Of a DNA stretch of 64,000 bases, positions 1-8,022 are shown piece after piece. Below the pieces are notes generated by a model. The model had not been told where the DNA came from and made no database searches. It saw only the letters and a list, made by a program, of their open reading frames with translations. Source of the stretch: an uncultured Clostridia bacterium (GTDB lineage Bacteria > Bacillota > Clostridia > Christensenellales > UBA1242); the NCBI GenBank assembly GCA_934754475.1, contig CAKVHV010000002.1, positions 404,054-468,053 of the forward strand. Direction: 5' to 3'. Position numbers and translations under genes: made by a program. Every line of letters starts with the position of its first letter. Position 1 is the stretch's first letter.

Positions 1-658
1 TGAGTTCATCATATGACTTGCCGGCATCTTGAATATTTATAATATCTTGTTCTTCGACTCTCTTTAAGTCTGGATATTGAAATCCGCTAAATGTATAGCC
101 ATAAGGATTATATATAGGACACCAATTTGAATTGCCCGTCCAGCCTAATTCCTTGAAGTAAACACCACGTACAAATTGTGGAGCAAGTTTAGGCATATCA
201 CCCTTTTCGGAAAATCTAGGAACTTTGTGATAATAATCTACTTTGTCCAAATCTACTGGAGCAGTAATTGTTTTTCTATATTTATCGTTAAATTTAATAA
301 GCCAAGGAAGTGGCAAGCCAATCTTTGGGTCATCTGTATCACCATAAACATATTCTTCGGGAATCTTAACTAGATAAACAGGAATTGAGCCATTTGGAGA
401 GTCTTTGCTCAAAAATTTGCTTCTAGCCTGATATTTATTTGCAAAATACTCAAGAACTTTTGCTTCGCCAAATTCATCTATGTTTGATTGCCAAACCATT
501 GTAGAATCGCCATAGTTAATATCTTTGTAAATATCTAGTCCATTATTAAATGTATCCAAAATTGAACTTAGTCCTTTGACTTTGTGACTATTGCCCTTGG
601 TTATATATGACCAATCTGGATAAACAAAATAAGTGTATCTAAATTTAGATTTTGCCAT
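1..658 (-). CDS. Unknown protein, C-terminus beyond window edge
   Basis: The frame is open from an ATG at 656-658 to the left edge, about 219 residues, so the C-terminus is missing. I do not recognise the family. The N-terminus has a short motif (YFVYPDWS) that resembles the start of the next gene (YLVYPRR). Both also share VKIP/AKIP, a segment of the type L-A-x-x-F-V/I followed by VY, and YPDLK/YPDLR in the same order, so the two are probably diverged paralogs. The protein is hydrophilic, rich in Tyr, Lys and Asp, with no signal peptide or membrane span. It begins only 2 nt after the stop of the upstream gene, so they form an operon. No function is proposed. Confidence 0.7.
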   Translation of the reverse strand, partial: MAKSKFRYTYFVYPDWSYITKGNSHKVKGLSSILDTFNNGLDIYKDINYGDSTMVWQSNIDEFGEAKVLEYFANKYQARSKFLSKDSPNGSIPVYLVKIPEEYVYGDTDDPKIGLPLPWLIKFNDKYRKTITAPVDLDKVDYYHKVPRFSEKGDMPKLAPQFVRGVYFKELGWTGNSNWCPIYNPYGYTFSGFQYPDLKRVEEQDIINIQDAGKSYDEL

Positions 659-660
659 AC

Positions 661-1581
661 TTAGAATTCCCCCTTTTCCAACATAGTTTGTCTACGTCTA
701 GCATCTTCTACTATTGACGAATTTTCCAAAAGTGTCATGATTTTAAACCTAGACATTTTGTTTCTATACTCTAATAATTGTGGTTTTAGATATTCTTCGT
801 TGTATTTTTTAAATCCTTGTTTATCTAAATAAGTTATTCTATTATAAATCAATGTTTCGTCTAATCTATCCTTATGTAGTTTTGCACAATCGTAATCATA
901 TTCTTTGGATTCAAGTTTTTCTATGACATCATCATTTCTTGCATTTATTCTCCAAATAGTATAGTGATAAATATCTGCCACAAATTTTTGTTCAGGACTC
1001 AAAATAAGCCCCTTATGAATTGGACTCAGTGGCATACAACTTTCATTTTTGATACATCTTAAATCCGGATAATTGAGATAAACTCTATCTATAAAATTAG
1101 AAGCAAGACCTTGAACTACTTTATCTCCGACTTTTGCTACATTATTAAGTGGCAATAGCGGACAGAATGTCGAATCTTCCGCTTTCTCACCAAAATTTTC
1201 ATCAAGGGAATCTTCTTTGTAAAGTTCAGCCATATAAACAGAAGGAATTTTTGCAACCCAAAGTGCATAAGGCAAAGAACCCAATCTTTTTTGGATGTTC
1301 ATGACAAGTCTTTCAAGCCCATAAGCATCGGCGGTTGCACTCGATATTCTAATTGGTTTAGGCGCATACTCTTCATTTGGCAATAATTTATTAAAAGCAA
1401 AGTCTATCATGTCTAGCGCATAAGGCTCTTTAATTTTGTAGACTTCGGTTTCTCTATCTTGAAGTTTACCAGTATAAGAATTTAGCATCTTGGTTGTTTG
1501 CATAACTTTGTCTAGTTGTTCATCTGGTATACGTCTAGGATAAACTAGATAAGAATACTCTTTTTCTCTATTTTCACTCAT
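661..1581 (-). CDS. Unknown protein, probable paralog of the adjacent gene
   Basis: A 306-residue soluble protein preceded by a good ribosome-binding site (AAGGTGG, about 6 nt before the ATG). It has no signal peptide or transmembrane segment and a charged, helix-prone C-terminus from about residue 210. The shared motifs with the following gene (YLVYP near the start, AKIP near 115, YPDL near 175) suggest an ancient duplication. The pair is transcribed leftward and is divergent from the methyltransferase gene at 1791 across a gap of about 210 bp. I cannot assign a function; a Firmicutes-specific or lineage-specific family is likely. Confidence 0.7.
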   Translation of the reverse strand: MSENREKEYSYLVYPRRIPDEQLDKVMQTTKMLNSYTGKLQDRETEVYKIKEPYALDMIDFAFNKLLPNEEYAPKPIRISSATADAYGLERLVMNIQKRLGSLPYALWVAKIPSVYMAELYKEDSLDENFGEKAEDSTFCPLLPLNNVAKVGDKVVQGLASNFIDRVYLNYPDLRCIKNESCMPLSPIHKGLILSPEQKFVADIYHYTIWRINARNDDVIEKLESKEYDYDCAKLHKDRLDETLIYNRITYLDKQGFKKYNEEYLKPQLLEYRNKMSRFKIMTLLENSSIVEDARRRQTMLEKGEF

Positions 1582-1744
1582 ATTTCCACCTTATATGTAA
1601 AATTCTGTTTCCCCACAAAACATTTTATTTATTATATTTTAACACTTGTACTGAGTATAGTCAATACCCAATTTTTGATAAGTTTGTCCGATTACCTTCG
1701 CTTATCTTTTGGAAAAATCTTCAAAATGTGTTAAACTAATCTAA

Positions 1745-1773
1745 TTGATAAGCCATAAACAATTAAAAATAAT
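1745..1773 (+). promoter_or_regulatory. Possible promoter of the RsmF-like gene
   Basis: TTGATA at 1745-1750 and AATAAT at 1768-1773 are separated by 17 bp and would start a transcript about 13 nt before the ATG at 1791. The -10 is imperfect. The leader would hold only a weak AAAGG-type ribosome-binding site. Confidence 0.4.
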
Positions 1774-1790
1774 GGATAAAAGGCAAAATA

Positions 1791-3134
1791 ATGAATTTAC
1801 CAAAGGATTTTGAACAAAAAATGAGAGATTTGCTTGGAAGCCAAGCAGATGAATTTTTCAAATCTCTTGATAATCCTTCACAAAAAGCAATTACAGCCAA
1901 TTTTGAAAGACTGAAAAAAGACGTTTTCGAAAAGAACTGCGATTTTGAAATTGAGCCAATTCCTTTGACTCAAAATGGATACTTTGCTAGCATCCCAAAG
2001 TTTTCACAAAATGTTTTTAACCACATGGGAGTAATTTATTCCCAAGAGCCAAGTGCAATGTATCCTGTTGAACTTATGGATATTCACCCACAAGACATAT
2101 GTCTTGATGTATGTGCATCTCCCGGCGGAAAGTCTATTCAAATTCTTGAAAAACTAGGTGGAGATGGAGTGCTAGTTTCTAATGAAATTGTGTATAGCAG
2201 AGCCAAGATTTTAAGAGAAAACCTAACACGTATGGGTTTTGATAATTTCGTTATCACTTGCAATTCGTCCGAAGAATTAAATAAAAGTGGCATAATGTTT
2301 GACAAAATTTTGGTTGATGCACCTTGCGGTGGCGAAGGAATGATTAGAAAAAACAACTTCGACTTAAATTTTTATAACCCCACAAGTATAGATAGCAATG
2401 CCGAACGTCAATTAGAAATTTTGGAAAACATTTCCCCACTACTTAAACCAAATGGCATTTTGGTTTACTCAACATGTACTTATGACATAAGAGAAAACGA
2501 AAAAGTTATATTTAATTTTATAAAAAAACATCCCGACTTTGAAATCCTTAACAAAAACGAATTTTTGGCTGTATGTGATAGCGGGATAAAGATTGAAGAT
2601 ATAAGTACAAATTTTGGACTTCGTCGTTATCCCCATAGATTCAAAGGCGAAGGTCAATTTATGATTGCTCTCAAAAAAGTTGATGGTGAAAGTCTGTCTC
2701 CAAAACCATCATTGCCAAAAGGTTTTGGCGATGTTAATCAAAAAGATTTGGCAACTATTCGCTCTGCACTAAAAGGTGTTGTAAACTTAAGGTTAGATAG
2801 CCTTGTTAAGATTAATGACGAAATTTATGTTTTGCCAAAGTGCAAATTAAATCTTAAAAATTTAAATGTAATTTATCTTGGTGTGCATGTTGGAACACTA
2901 CAAAAAAACATTTTCAAAATTGCACATGAGTTTTATCATACTTATGGAAAATATTTTGAAAACAAAATCGAACTAAATGATTTTGATGTCTACAAATATT
3001 TGCATGGCGAAGAACTCAGTTTTGAAAAACCAAACGGAATATATGCGGTAGAGTTTTTGGGAGTAACACTTGGCGGTGGCAAAATGACAAATGGAAAACT
3101 CAAAAACTATTATCCAAAAGAATTAAGAATTTAA
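1791..3134 (+). CDS. RsmF/NOL1-NOP2-Sun family rRNA (cytosine-C5) methyltransferase
   Basis: Transfers a methyl group from S-adenosylmethionine to carbon 5 of a cytosine, most likely in 16S rRNA. The 447-residue protein has the SAM-binding motif LDVCASPGGK near residue 105, the motif IV Cys in DAPCGGEG near 175, and the catalytic-Cys motif STCTYD near 228; these two cysteines define the RCMT fold. The C-terminal third matches the ferredoxin-like and PUA-like extension of RsmF/YebU, ending in a typical N-G-x-L-K-N-Y-Y-P-K motif. It is followed 11 nt later by the DHH gene, so the two are probably cotranscribed. The family is certain; the exact target base is inferred. Confidence 0.9.
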   Translation: MNLPKDFEQKMRDLLGSQADEFFKSLDNPSQKAITANFERLKKDVFEKNCDFEIEPIPLTQNGYFASIPKFSQNVFNHMGVIYSQEPSAMYPVELMDIHPQDICLDVCASPGGKSIQILEKLGGDGVLVSNEIVYSRAKILRENLTRMGFDNFVITCNSSEELNKSGIMFDKILVDAPCGGEGMIRKNNFDLNFYNPTSIDSNAERQLEILENISPLLKPNGILVYSTCTYDIRENEKVIFNFIKKHPDFEILNKNEFLAVCDSGIKIEDISTNFGLRRYPHRFKGEGQFMIALKKVDGESLSPKPSLPKGFGDVNQKDLATIRSALKGVVNLRLDSLVKINDEIYVLPKCKLNLKNLNVIYLGVHVGTLQKNIFKIAHEFYHTYGKYFENKIELNDFDVYKYLHGEELSFEKPNGIYAVEFLGVTLGGGKMTNGKLKNYYPKELRI

Positions 3135-3145
3135 AAGGATTAATT

Positions 3146-4084
3146 ATGAAAACATTATTACTTACACACAAAGCCGACCCCGACGGCATAAGCCCTGTAA
3201 TTTTTCTCAAAATGATAGGCGTCAATTTTGATTATATTTTACTAAACGCAAACGACATTATCCCAAAGGTTCAGGAAATAATCAAGAACAAAAGTTATTT
3301 AAGCTACGACGAAATAATTATAACCGATTTAACTTTGGACAAGCCAACTTGCGAATTAATTATGAAGACTGGAGATAGTCAGAGATTTAAGTTATTTGAC
3401 CACCATGCTTTCAATTTGGTGGCAAACGACTATCCATTTGGAACAGCAATAAGCACAAATAGTGACGGAATTAATGAATGTGCAACATCACTATTTTATA
3501 AATATTTAGTCAAAGTCTATCCTGATATTTTTGATAAACCAGCAGTCAAAGATTACACCGAACTTATTAGACTTAGCGACACATGGGACTGGGCAAAGAC
3601 AAACAACTTACAAGCAAAAAAATTAAATGACTTGCATGATATTTTGGGTCGAGATAATTATATTGATTACTACTCAAAATTTCTAAAGGATAGTAACGAA
3701 TTTTACTTTACAAAAGAACAAGAATATTTGCTTGAAATTGAGCAAGGAAGAATTCAACGTTACTTGGAAGAAACAGAAAAAACAATGTTTCATGCAACCA
3801 TTCAAGGCAAAAAATGTGGAATAGTTTTTGCCGAACAAAATAGAAGTTTGCTTGGAAATTATCTATCTCAAAAATACTCATACTGCATAGACTTTGTCGT
3901 TATTATTAACATGCAACAAGGCATATCTTTTAGGTGTTGCAAGGACGAAATTAATGTCGCCGAAATTGCTTCGATTTATGGTGGGGGTGGTCACGTAAAA
4001 GCATCTGGCGCACCTATGGATAACTCTCTCAAAAAAGAAGTTATTAAATTAATTCTCAAAGATAAAAATATGTTTAATGTATAG
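3146..4084 (+). CDS. DHH/DHHA1 family phosphoesterase (NrnB-like)
   Basis: A 312-residue member of the DHH superfamily, metal-dependent enzymes that cleave phosphodiester bonds in short oligonucleotides or cyclic nucleotides. Metal-binding motifs are visible: HKADPDG near residue 7 (the DxDG motif), TDLTLD near 65, and DHH near 87. The C-terminal DHHA1 domain has the characteristic GGGGH near 278. Its length and order fit oligoribonuclease NrnB-like proteins better than RecJ or NrnA, but the substrate (nanoRNA, pApA or other) cannot be told from sequence. The ribosome-binding site AAAGGA lies 7 nt before the ATG. Confidence 0.82.
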   Translation: MKTLLLTHKADPDGISPVIFLKMIGVNFDYILLNANDIIPKVQEIIKNKSYLSYDEIIITDLTLDKPTCELIMKTGDSQRFKLFDHHAFNLVANDYPFGTAISTNSDGINECATSLFYKYLVKVYPDIFDKPAVKDYTELIRLSDTWDWAKTNNLQAKKLNDLHDILGRDNYIDYYSKFLKDSNEFYFTKEQEYLLEIEQGRIQRYLEETEKTMFHATIQGKKCGIVFAEQNRSLLGNYLSQKYSYCIDFVVIINMQQGISFRCCKDEINVAEIASIYGGGGHVKASGAPMDNSLKKEVIKLILKDKNMFNV

Positions 4085-4170
4085 TTTTTGCCAGTAATTA
4101 ATAGAATTTTGTCAAAAACAAATAATTAAATGACAATTTTAATATTTATAATTACAGAAAGGTTTAAGTT

Positions 4171-4881
4171 ATGGAATCTAAAAAATATTCAAAAGAAAGT
4201 GAAATTAGTTATTGTTTTGGAGCATTTCCCACTTATGAACTTCTCAAAAACAAACACTCTCAGGCTTCAAAAATAGTAATCCACGAAAAGTTGGAAAAAA
4301 GTGAAGATATTCAAAAAATATTGGAACTAGCAAAAAAGCATAGAGTTCCAATTTTAACAAACGGAAAACTAATAGAGAAACTTAGTGGTAAGGGCAATAT
4401 TTATATCATGGGAGTGTTCCATAAGTATGAGATGAAAGTTGACAATAGCCAAAATCAAGTACTTTTGGTTAGTCCTAGCGATATGGGAAATTTGGGGACA
4501 ATAATTAGAGTAATGCTTGGATTTAATTATACAAACTTGAGTATCATTAAGCCTTGTATTGATATATTTGACCCAAAGGTCATAAGGGCTAGTATGGGTT
4601 CTATATTTAGTATGAATATTCAACTTTTTGATAGTTTCGACGACTACTCAAAAGTTAATAATAATTACAAGTATCCCTTTATGCTTCAAGCCAAAACTAG
4701 TCTAAGTAGTCTTGAGAAAAAATCTCAACCACACACTCTAATTTTTGGAAACGAAGCAAGCGGGCTAGACAAAAAGTTTTTGTCAGTCGGCACTCCACTT
4801 ATAATCAAACACTCAGACAAAATTGACTCTCTTAATCTATCCATGTCTGTCGGAATTGCTTTGTATGAATTCAGCAAATAA
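4171..4881 (+). CDS. TrmH/SpoU family RNA 2'-O-methyltransferase
   Basis: A SPOUT-fold methyltransferase of 236 residues. The first 100 residues form an RNA-substrate domain with little conservation. The SPOUT domain then shows motif 1 (N-L-G-T-I-I-R near 107), motif 2 (LIFGNEASGL near 190) and motif 3 (SLNLSMSVGIALYEF near 220), which together form the SAM-binding trefoil knot. The target is a ribose 2'-OH in tRNA or 23S rRNA and is not resolved here. A ribosome-binding site (AAAGG) precedes the ATG. The gene ends a plus-strand run and converges on pepF, with a shared terminator between them. Confidence 0.87.
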   Translation: MESKKYSKESEISYCFGAFPTYELLKNKHSQASKIVIHEKLEKSEDIQKILELAKKHRVPILTNGKLIEKLSGKGNIYIMGVFHKYEMKVDNSQNQVLLVSPSDMGNLGTIIRVMLGFNYTNLSIIKPCIDIFDPKVIRASMGSIFSMNIQLFDSFDDYSKVNNNYKYPFMLQAKTSLSSLEKKSQPHTLIFGNEASGLDKKFLSVGTPLIIKHSDKIDSLNLSMSVGIALYEFSK

Positions 4882-4887
4882 AGATTA

Positions 4888-4929
4888 AAAAAATCCATTA
4901 GGTTAATTAAATAATCTAATGGATTTTTT
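4888..4929. terminator. Bidirectional Rho-independent terminator
   Basis: A 14-bp stem (AAAAAATCCATTAG at 4888-4901 with its complement at 4916-4929) has T runs on both strands. It sits between the convergent TrmH-like and pepF genes and serves both. Confidence 0.88.
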
Positions 4930-4931
4930 AT

Positions 4932-6710
4932 TTAAATTAATTTTTCTAGTTCTTTTAGCGCCCAAGAAATTTCATCAAATACAACTTTGTAACTTTTGTC
5001 ATCTAGCAAATTCACTCCTGCTTTTTTCAAAATTTCCAAAGAGTAATCACAAGTTCCACTCTTCAAAAATTCAAGATATTTATTTAGAGCATCTGGCTCG
5101 TTATTATAAATTCTTGTGGCAAAATTAATTGCGCTCGACATTCCTGTTGCATATTTGTATACATAATAAGCTCTATAGAAATGTGGGATTCTCATCCATG
5201 TCTCACCAATATCTTGGCTTTCAAACTTAACACTCTTTCCATAATATTTTTGATTTAGTTCTTTGTATTTGGCATTAAGCAAATCTTTGCTAATAGGACT
5301 TTCACTTTCAACAAGAGTATGAGCATAGTACTCAAATTCGCTATACATAGTTTGAACATAAATTGTAGCAAAAATATTGCTCAAATATTTTTCAAGATGA
5401 GAGAGCTTCTCTTTTTTTGTTTTGGCATTTTGATACAAATATTTAAATAACAAAACTTCATTTACAGTACTAGCAATTTCTGCTAGGAATATTGTATGGT
5501 CGTGTGTCTGATAAGGTTGAACTTTTGCACTAAGGTATCCGTGCATTGCATGTCCCAATTCGTGTGCCAAAGTATAAATTCCACGACTATCATCAACTGT
5601 GTTAAGCAAAATATATGGATGTGGCTCAAACATATTACAACAGAATCCACCCGTTGTCTTTTTTTCGCATGGATAAACATCAATCCACCTATTATCTCTA
5701 GCAGTTTTTAAGCCCGCTACATACTCGTCACCCAACACACTCATAGCGTTTATGACTTTTTCATAAGACTCTTCATAAGAAATCTTTTCGTTTAAGTTAG
5801 CAATTTTAACCGACCTATCGTAGATATAGAAAGGACTCAAATTTAGAGCTTTTTTCTTGAGTGCATAAAATTTGTGCATTAAATTTAGATTTTTATTTAC
5901 ATTCTCAAGTAGTTTGTCATAAACTTTTGAATCAATATTACTTCCAAACAAAGACATCTCAAGTGTCGATTTAAAGCCATACACATCAGCCACAAACCAG
6001 TCACTCTCAACACTGCCAATATAGTTTGAAGCAATAGTGTTGCTAAGTCCATGATAGCCTTTTAGATATGAATTGTATGCATTTTTTCTAAGAACTCTAT
6101 CGCTATTTTCTAACAAATGTGAGTAATTATGTTGATTAACTTCATGTAGTTTATCTTTTGAATCCTTAACACTTTCAAACTTCAAATCCAATGTGTCGAT
6201 ATTATCATACACATCCGAAAATCCACCCAAAGATTTCATCGCCTTGCTAAGCATAATTTCATCTTTTTCGGGCAAAACATGTGCCTTTTCTCTAATCAAA
6301 TTTTTGATACTCATTGAATAATCTTTGAATCTTGAATCTTTGAGTAATTTATTTAAATACTTTTCGCCATATCCAATAAGTTCCGGCTCTTCAAATGATG
6401 TTGCAACGGATATGTTTTTGGAAATATTAGCAAGCCGACTACTTATCTCCAAATATTTGTTATCTTCCAAGTTTTCACTTAGTTTGAGAGACACATATAC
6501 TTCAACTTTGTCCATAATCTTTCCTAGTTCTGTACAAAGTTCAAAATACTCATAGCATGTATTTATTTTTTTTAGTTTACCCTTGTATGCACTCAAAATT
6601 GCTGGGTATTTTTCAATTTTCTCAATACTTTTGAGTAGTTCGTCTTCATCTTCAAAAATATCTTTGAGATTCCATTTGTATTTTTCGGCTATTTGACTTC
6701 TTTTTTTCAT
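4932..6710 (-). CDS. pepF: Oligoendopeptidase F (M3 family)
   Basis: A cytoplasmic zinc metallopeptidase of 592 residues that cuts short peptides. The HExxH zinc motif is seen as HELGH near residue 380, followed about 25 residues later by the third ligand in L-A-E-I-A-S-T. Length and the N-terminal helical domain fit PepF (about 600 residues). There is no signal peptide, as expected for a cytosolic enzyme. The ribosome-binding site AAGGAG lies about 8 nt before the ATG. Its upstream region is the left edge of the structured repeat array at 6731-7207, so its promoter must lie within or beyond the first repeat module. Confidence 0.93.
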   Translation of the reverse strand: MKKRSQIAEKYKWNLKDIFEDEDELLKSIEKIEKYPAILSAYKGKLKKINTCYEYFELCTELGKIMDKVEVYVSLKLSENLEDNKYLEISSRLANISKNISVATSFEEPELIGYGEKYLNKLLKDSRFKDYSMSIKNLIREKAHVLPEKDEIMLSKAMKSLGGFSDVYDNIDTLDLKFESVKDSKDKLHEVNQHNYSHLLENSDRVLRKNAYNSYLKGYHGLSNTIASNYIGSVESDWFVADVYGFKSTLEMSLFGSNIDSKVYDKLLENVNKNLNLMHKFYALKKKALNLSPFYIYDRSVKIANLNEKISYEESYEKVINAMSVLGDEYVAGLKTARDNRWIDVYPCEKKTTGGFCCNMFEPHPYILLNTVDDSRGIYTLAHELGHAMHGYLSAKVQPYQTHDHTIFLAEIASTVNEVLLFKYLYQNAKTKKEKLSHLEKYLSNIFATIYVQTMYSEFEYYAHTLVESESPISKDLLNAKYKELNQKYYGKSVKFESQDIGETWMRIPHFYRAYYVYKYATGMSSAINFATRIYNNEPDALNKYLEFLKSGTCDYSLEILKKAGVNLLDDKSYKVVFDEISWALKELEKLI

Positions 6711-6821
6711 TTTTTCTCCTTAAAAGTGTTAGTCTATAACGACATTATCTTATAGATTATATTATCAGAAGTTTTGTCTGAAAGCGACGAAGTCATTTTC
6801 AAGCAAAACTGATGTTTATTC

Positions 6822-6907
6822 AATCTATGTAACCACGATTTCATCGTGGTGTTTGCGATAGCAAAATGATTTGTGAATGAAATTAACAAATCAATATTAC
6901 ATAGATT
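6822..6907 (+). repeat. Cloverleaf repeat unit A1 (86 nt)
   Basis: Outer stem AATCTATGTAA / TTACATAGATT (11 bp, perfect). Arm 1 is CCACGAT-TTC-ATCGTGG (6833-6849), arm 2 is TTTGC-GATA-GCAAA (6852-6865), and arm 3 is GATTTGT / ACAAATC (6868-6874 with 6886-6892, perfect 7 bp). It is the best-paired copy in the window. Confidence 0.9.
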
Positions 6908-6972
6908 ATAATCTAGGAAGTTGAGAGTAGCACAAATGTTTACATTTGTATTACCGAAACGACGACGAATTC

Positions 6973-7058
6973 AATCTATGTAACCACGATATAATCGTGG
7001 TGTTTGCGTTAGCAAATTGATTTGTGAATATAATGAACAAAGCATTATTACATAGATT
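6973..7058 (+). repeat. Cloverleaf repeat unit A2 (86 nt)
   Basis: Same architecture as A1 with a perfect 11-bp outer stem. The loop of arm 1 is ATA instead of TTC and the loop of arm 2 is GTTA instead of GATA, while the stems are unchanged. Arm 3 has one A/G mismatch. Confidence 0.9.
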
Positions 7059-7123
7059 ATAATCTAGGAAGATTAAACAAAGTAGTCCGCTAGGACACCT
7101 TGATTTAATCTGACGACGTTTTC

Positions 7124-7207
7124 AATCTATGTGACCCACGATTTATCGTGGTGTTTGCGGTAGCAAACAAAATTTTAACTTGTTTAAAATTTTACATTAC
7201 ATAGATT
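7124..7207 (+). repeat. Cloverleaf repeat unit A3 (84 nt) with a replaced third arm
   Basis: The outer stem has one G.T pair. Arms 1 and 2 are kept (arm 2 loop GGTA). Arm 3 has an unrelated sequence but forms a perfect 10-bp stem, AAAATTTTAA (7169-7178) with TTAAAATTTT (7184-7193), in the same place. Unit length is almost unchanged. Confidence 0.88.
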
Positions 7208-7267
7208 ATTTTACTTTCAAATTATGACTTATGTCAAACTAATTTGAATAAATTTTGTTAAGACATA

Positions 7268-7296
7268 TTGACAATAGACATAATTCGTAGTAAAAT
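7268..7296 (+). promoter_or_regulatory. Sigma-A-type promoter of the small membrane-protein gene
   Basis: A consensus TTGACA (7268-7273) and TAAAAT (7291-7296) are separated by exactly 17 bp. The predicted start near 7303 gives a leader of about 50 nt to the ATG at 7352. It lies just outside the repeat array. Confidence 0.8.
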
Positions 7297-7351
7297 TAGT
7301 TTAAAAATAAGACTAATGCAAAATATAAAAGTATTCCAAAGGAGAATGATT

Positions 7352-7543
7352 ATGACTAAGAAAAAAATTAATGTTCTAATTACTATAATGATTGTTTTTA
7401 TAGTGCTTTTTCTTGCTGGATCGTTTGCCTATGAAAACTATTTAATTAATAAACAAGACCAAAAATACGAAGAATCGCTCAAAGATTTGGATAACACCCA
7501 ACAAGAGAGTTCTAGCGGAAAAACAAGCGAAGAAAGTAAGTAA
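7352..7543 (+). CDS. Small single-span membrane protein, unknown function
   Basis: A 63-residue protein with a short Lys-rich N-terminus, one hydrophobic segment at about residues 8-28, and a charged Ser/Glu/Lys-rich tail. This layout suggests a signal-anchor protein with the tail outside the cell. An upstream in-frame start at 7268 exists but overlaps the promoter; the ribosome-binding site AAGGAG lies 7 nt before the ATG at 7352, which decides the start. It has its own strong promoter and terminator, so it is a monocistronic gene. No family is recognised. Confidence 0.7.
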   Translation: MTKKKINVLITIMIVFIVLFLAGSFAYENYLINKQDQKYEESLKDLDNTQQESSSGKTSEESK

Positions 7544-7545
7544 AA

Positions 7546-7569
7546 AGAGATGTCAATGACATCTCTTTT
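7546..7569. terminator. Bidirectional terminator
   Basis: AGAGATGTCA pairs with TGACATCTCT, with T runs on both sides. It lies between the small membrane-protein gene and the convergent aconitase-X operon and can serve both. Confidence 0.85.
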
Positions 7570-7572
7570 TTG

Positions 7573-8022
7573 CTATTCTTTCTTGTCGACAACAACTGTT
7601 CCGTCTTCTTCGATTGTAATTGTGTCACCAGAACTTACGTATTTCAAGAATTTTTCGCCCAAGTTATCAATAGCGATAATTTTGCTATCTTCCCAGTTTC
7701 TTGCAAGAATAATTCCTGAAGCGGCTAGGCTATCTATACTTTCGCTAAATAGCATTGCACTAGGATTAATTCCCATTGAGCAGATTGTTTGAATAACAAG
7801 TCCACCAGTAGTTGAACCTATTGTCTTTGGCAAACAAAGAATTTTGTCTGTCAAGACTTTTTTGTATAGGTCTGGGTTGTTTTGGTCGGAACTTATAACT
7901 TTTTTTGCATTCTTTAATGCACTTTTTTGAAAAGTTGCAAGAGTATTAACACCTTGATGACTTACAATTGCTTCACCAGTAAGTTTGCCACCAGCGATTA
8001 CTCTACCGCTAAATTTTTTCAT
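7573..8022 (-). CDS. Aconitase X swivel (small) subunit, DUF126
   Basis: A 149-residue protein matching the swivelling domain of aconitase X. It begins with the G-R-V-I-A-G-G-x-x-x-G-E-A pattern and contains S-T-T-G-G near residue 70 and a central S-x-D-S-L-A-A-S-G-I-I. In split (type II) aconitase X it pairs with the large catalytic subunit, and its Ser/Gly loop helps form the active site. The start overlaps the stop of the large subunit by 4 nt (ATGA), the usual sign of translational coupling and 1:1 assembly. Confidence 0.88.
   Translation of the reverse strand: MKKFSGRVIAGGKLTGEAIVSHQGVNTLATFQKSALKNAKKVISSDQNNPDLYKKVLTDKILCLPKTIGSTTGGLVIQTICSMGINPSAMLFSESIDSLAASGIILARNWEDSKIIAIDNLGEKFLKYVSSGDTITIEEDGTVVVDKKE

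Larger units (their letters stand above)
6731..7207 (+). repeat. Array A: structured cloverleaf repeat, three full units plus a remnant, 151-nt period
   Basis: The array starts with a collapsed unit (6731-6758) that keeps only the two outer arms, then a left module with a hairpin (AGTTTTG at 6770-6776 with CAAAACT at 6804-6810). Three full units start at 6822, 6973 and 7124, exactly 151 nt apart, with linkers of exactly 65 nt. Linkers share both ends (ATAATCTAGGAAG and GACGACG...TTC) but carry different central hairpins: ACAAATGT/ACATTTGT in the first, and GATTAAA/TTTAATC plus GTCC/GGAC at 7071-7110 in the second. There is no ORF worth calling. The second linker and the left module recur almost identically in array C. 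The array fills the gap between pepF and the small membrane-protein gene. Confidence 0.9.

Noticed and set aside
6731..7207. CRISPR array
   Set aside because: Repeats (86 nt) and linkers (65 nt) are far too long, linkers share both ends, and no cas genes are present.
6822..7207. tRNA or tRNA-like gene because of the cloverleaf outline
   Set aside because: The closing stem is 11 bp, arm lengths do not fit D, anticodon and T arms, and no T-loop sequence is seen.
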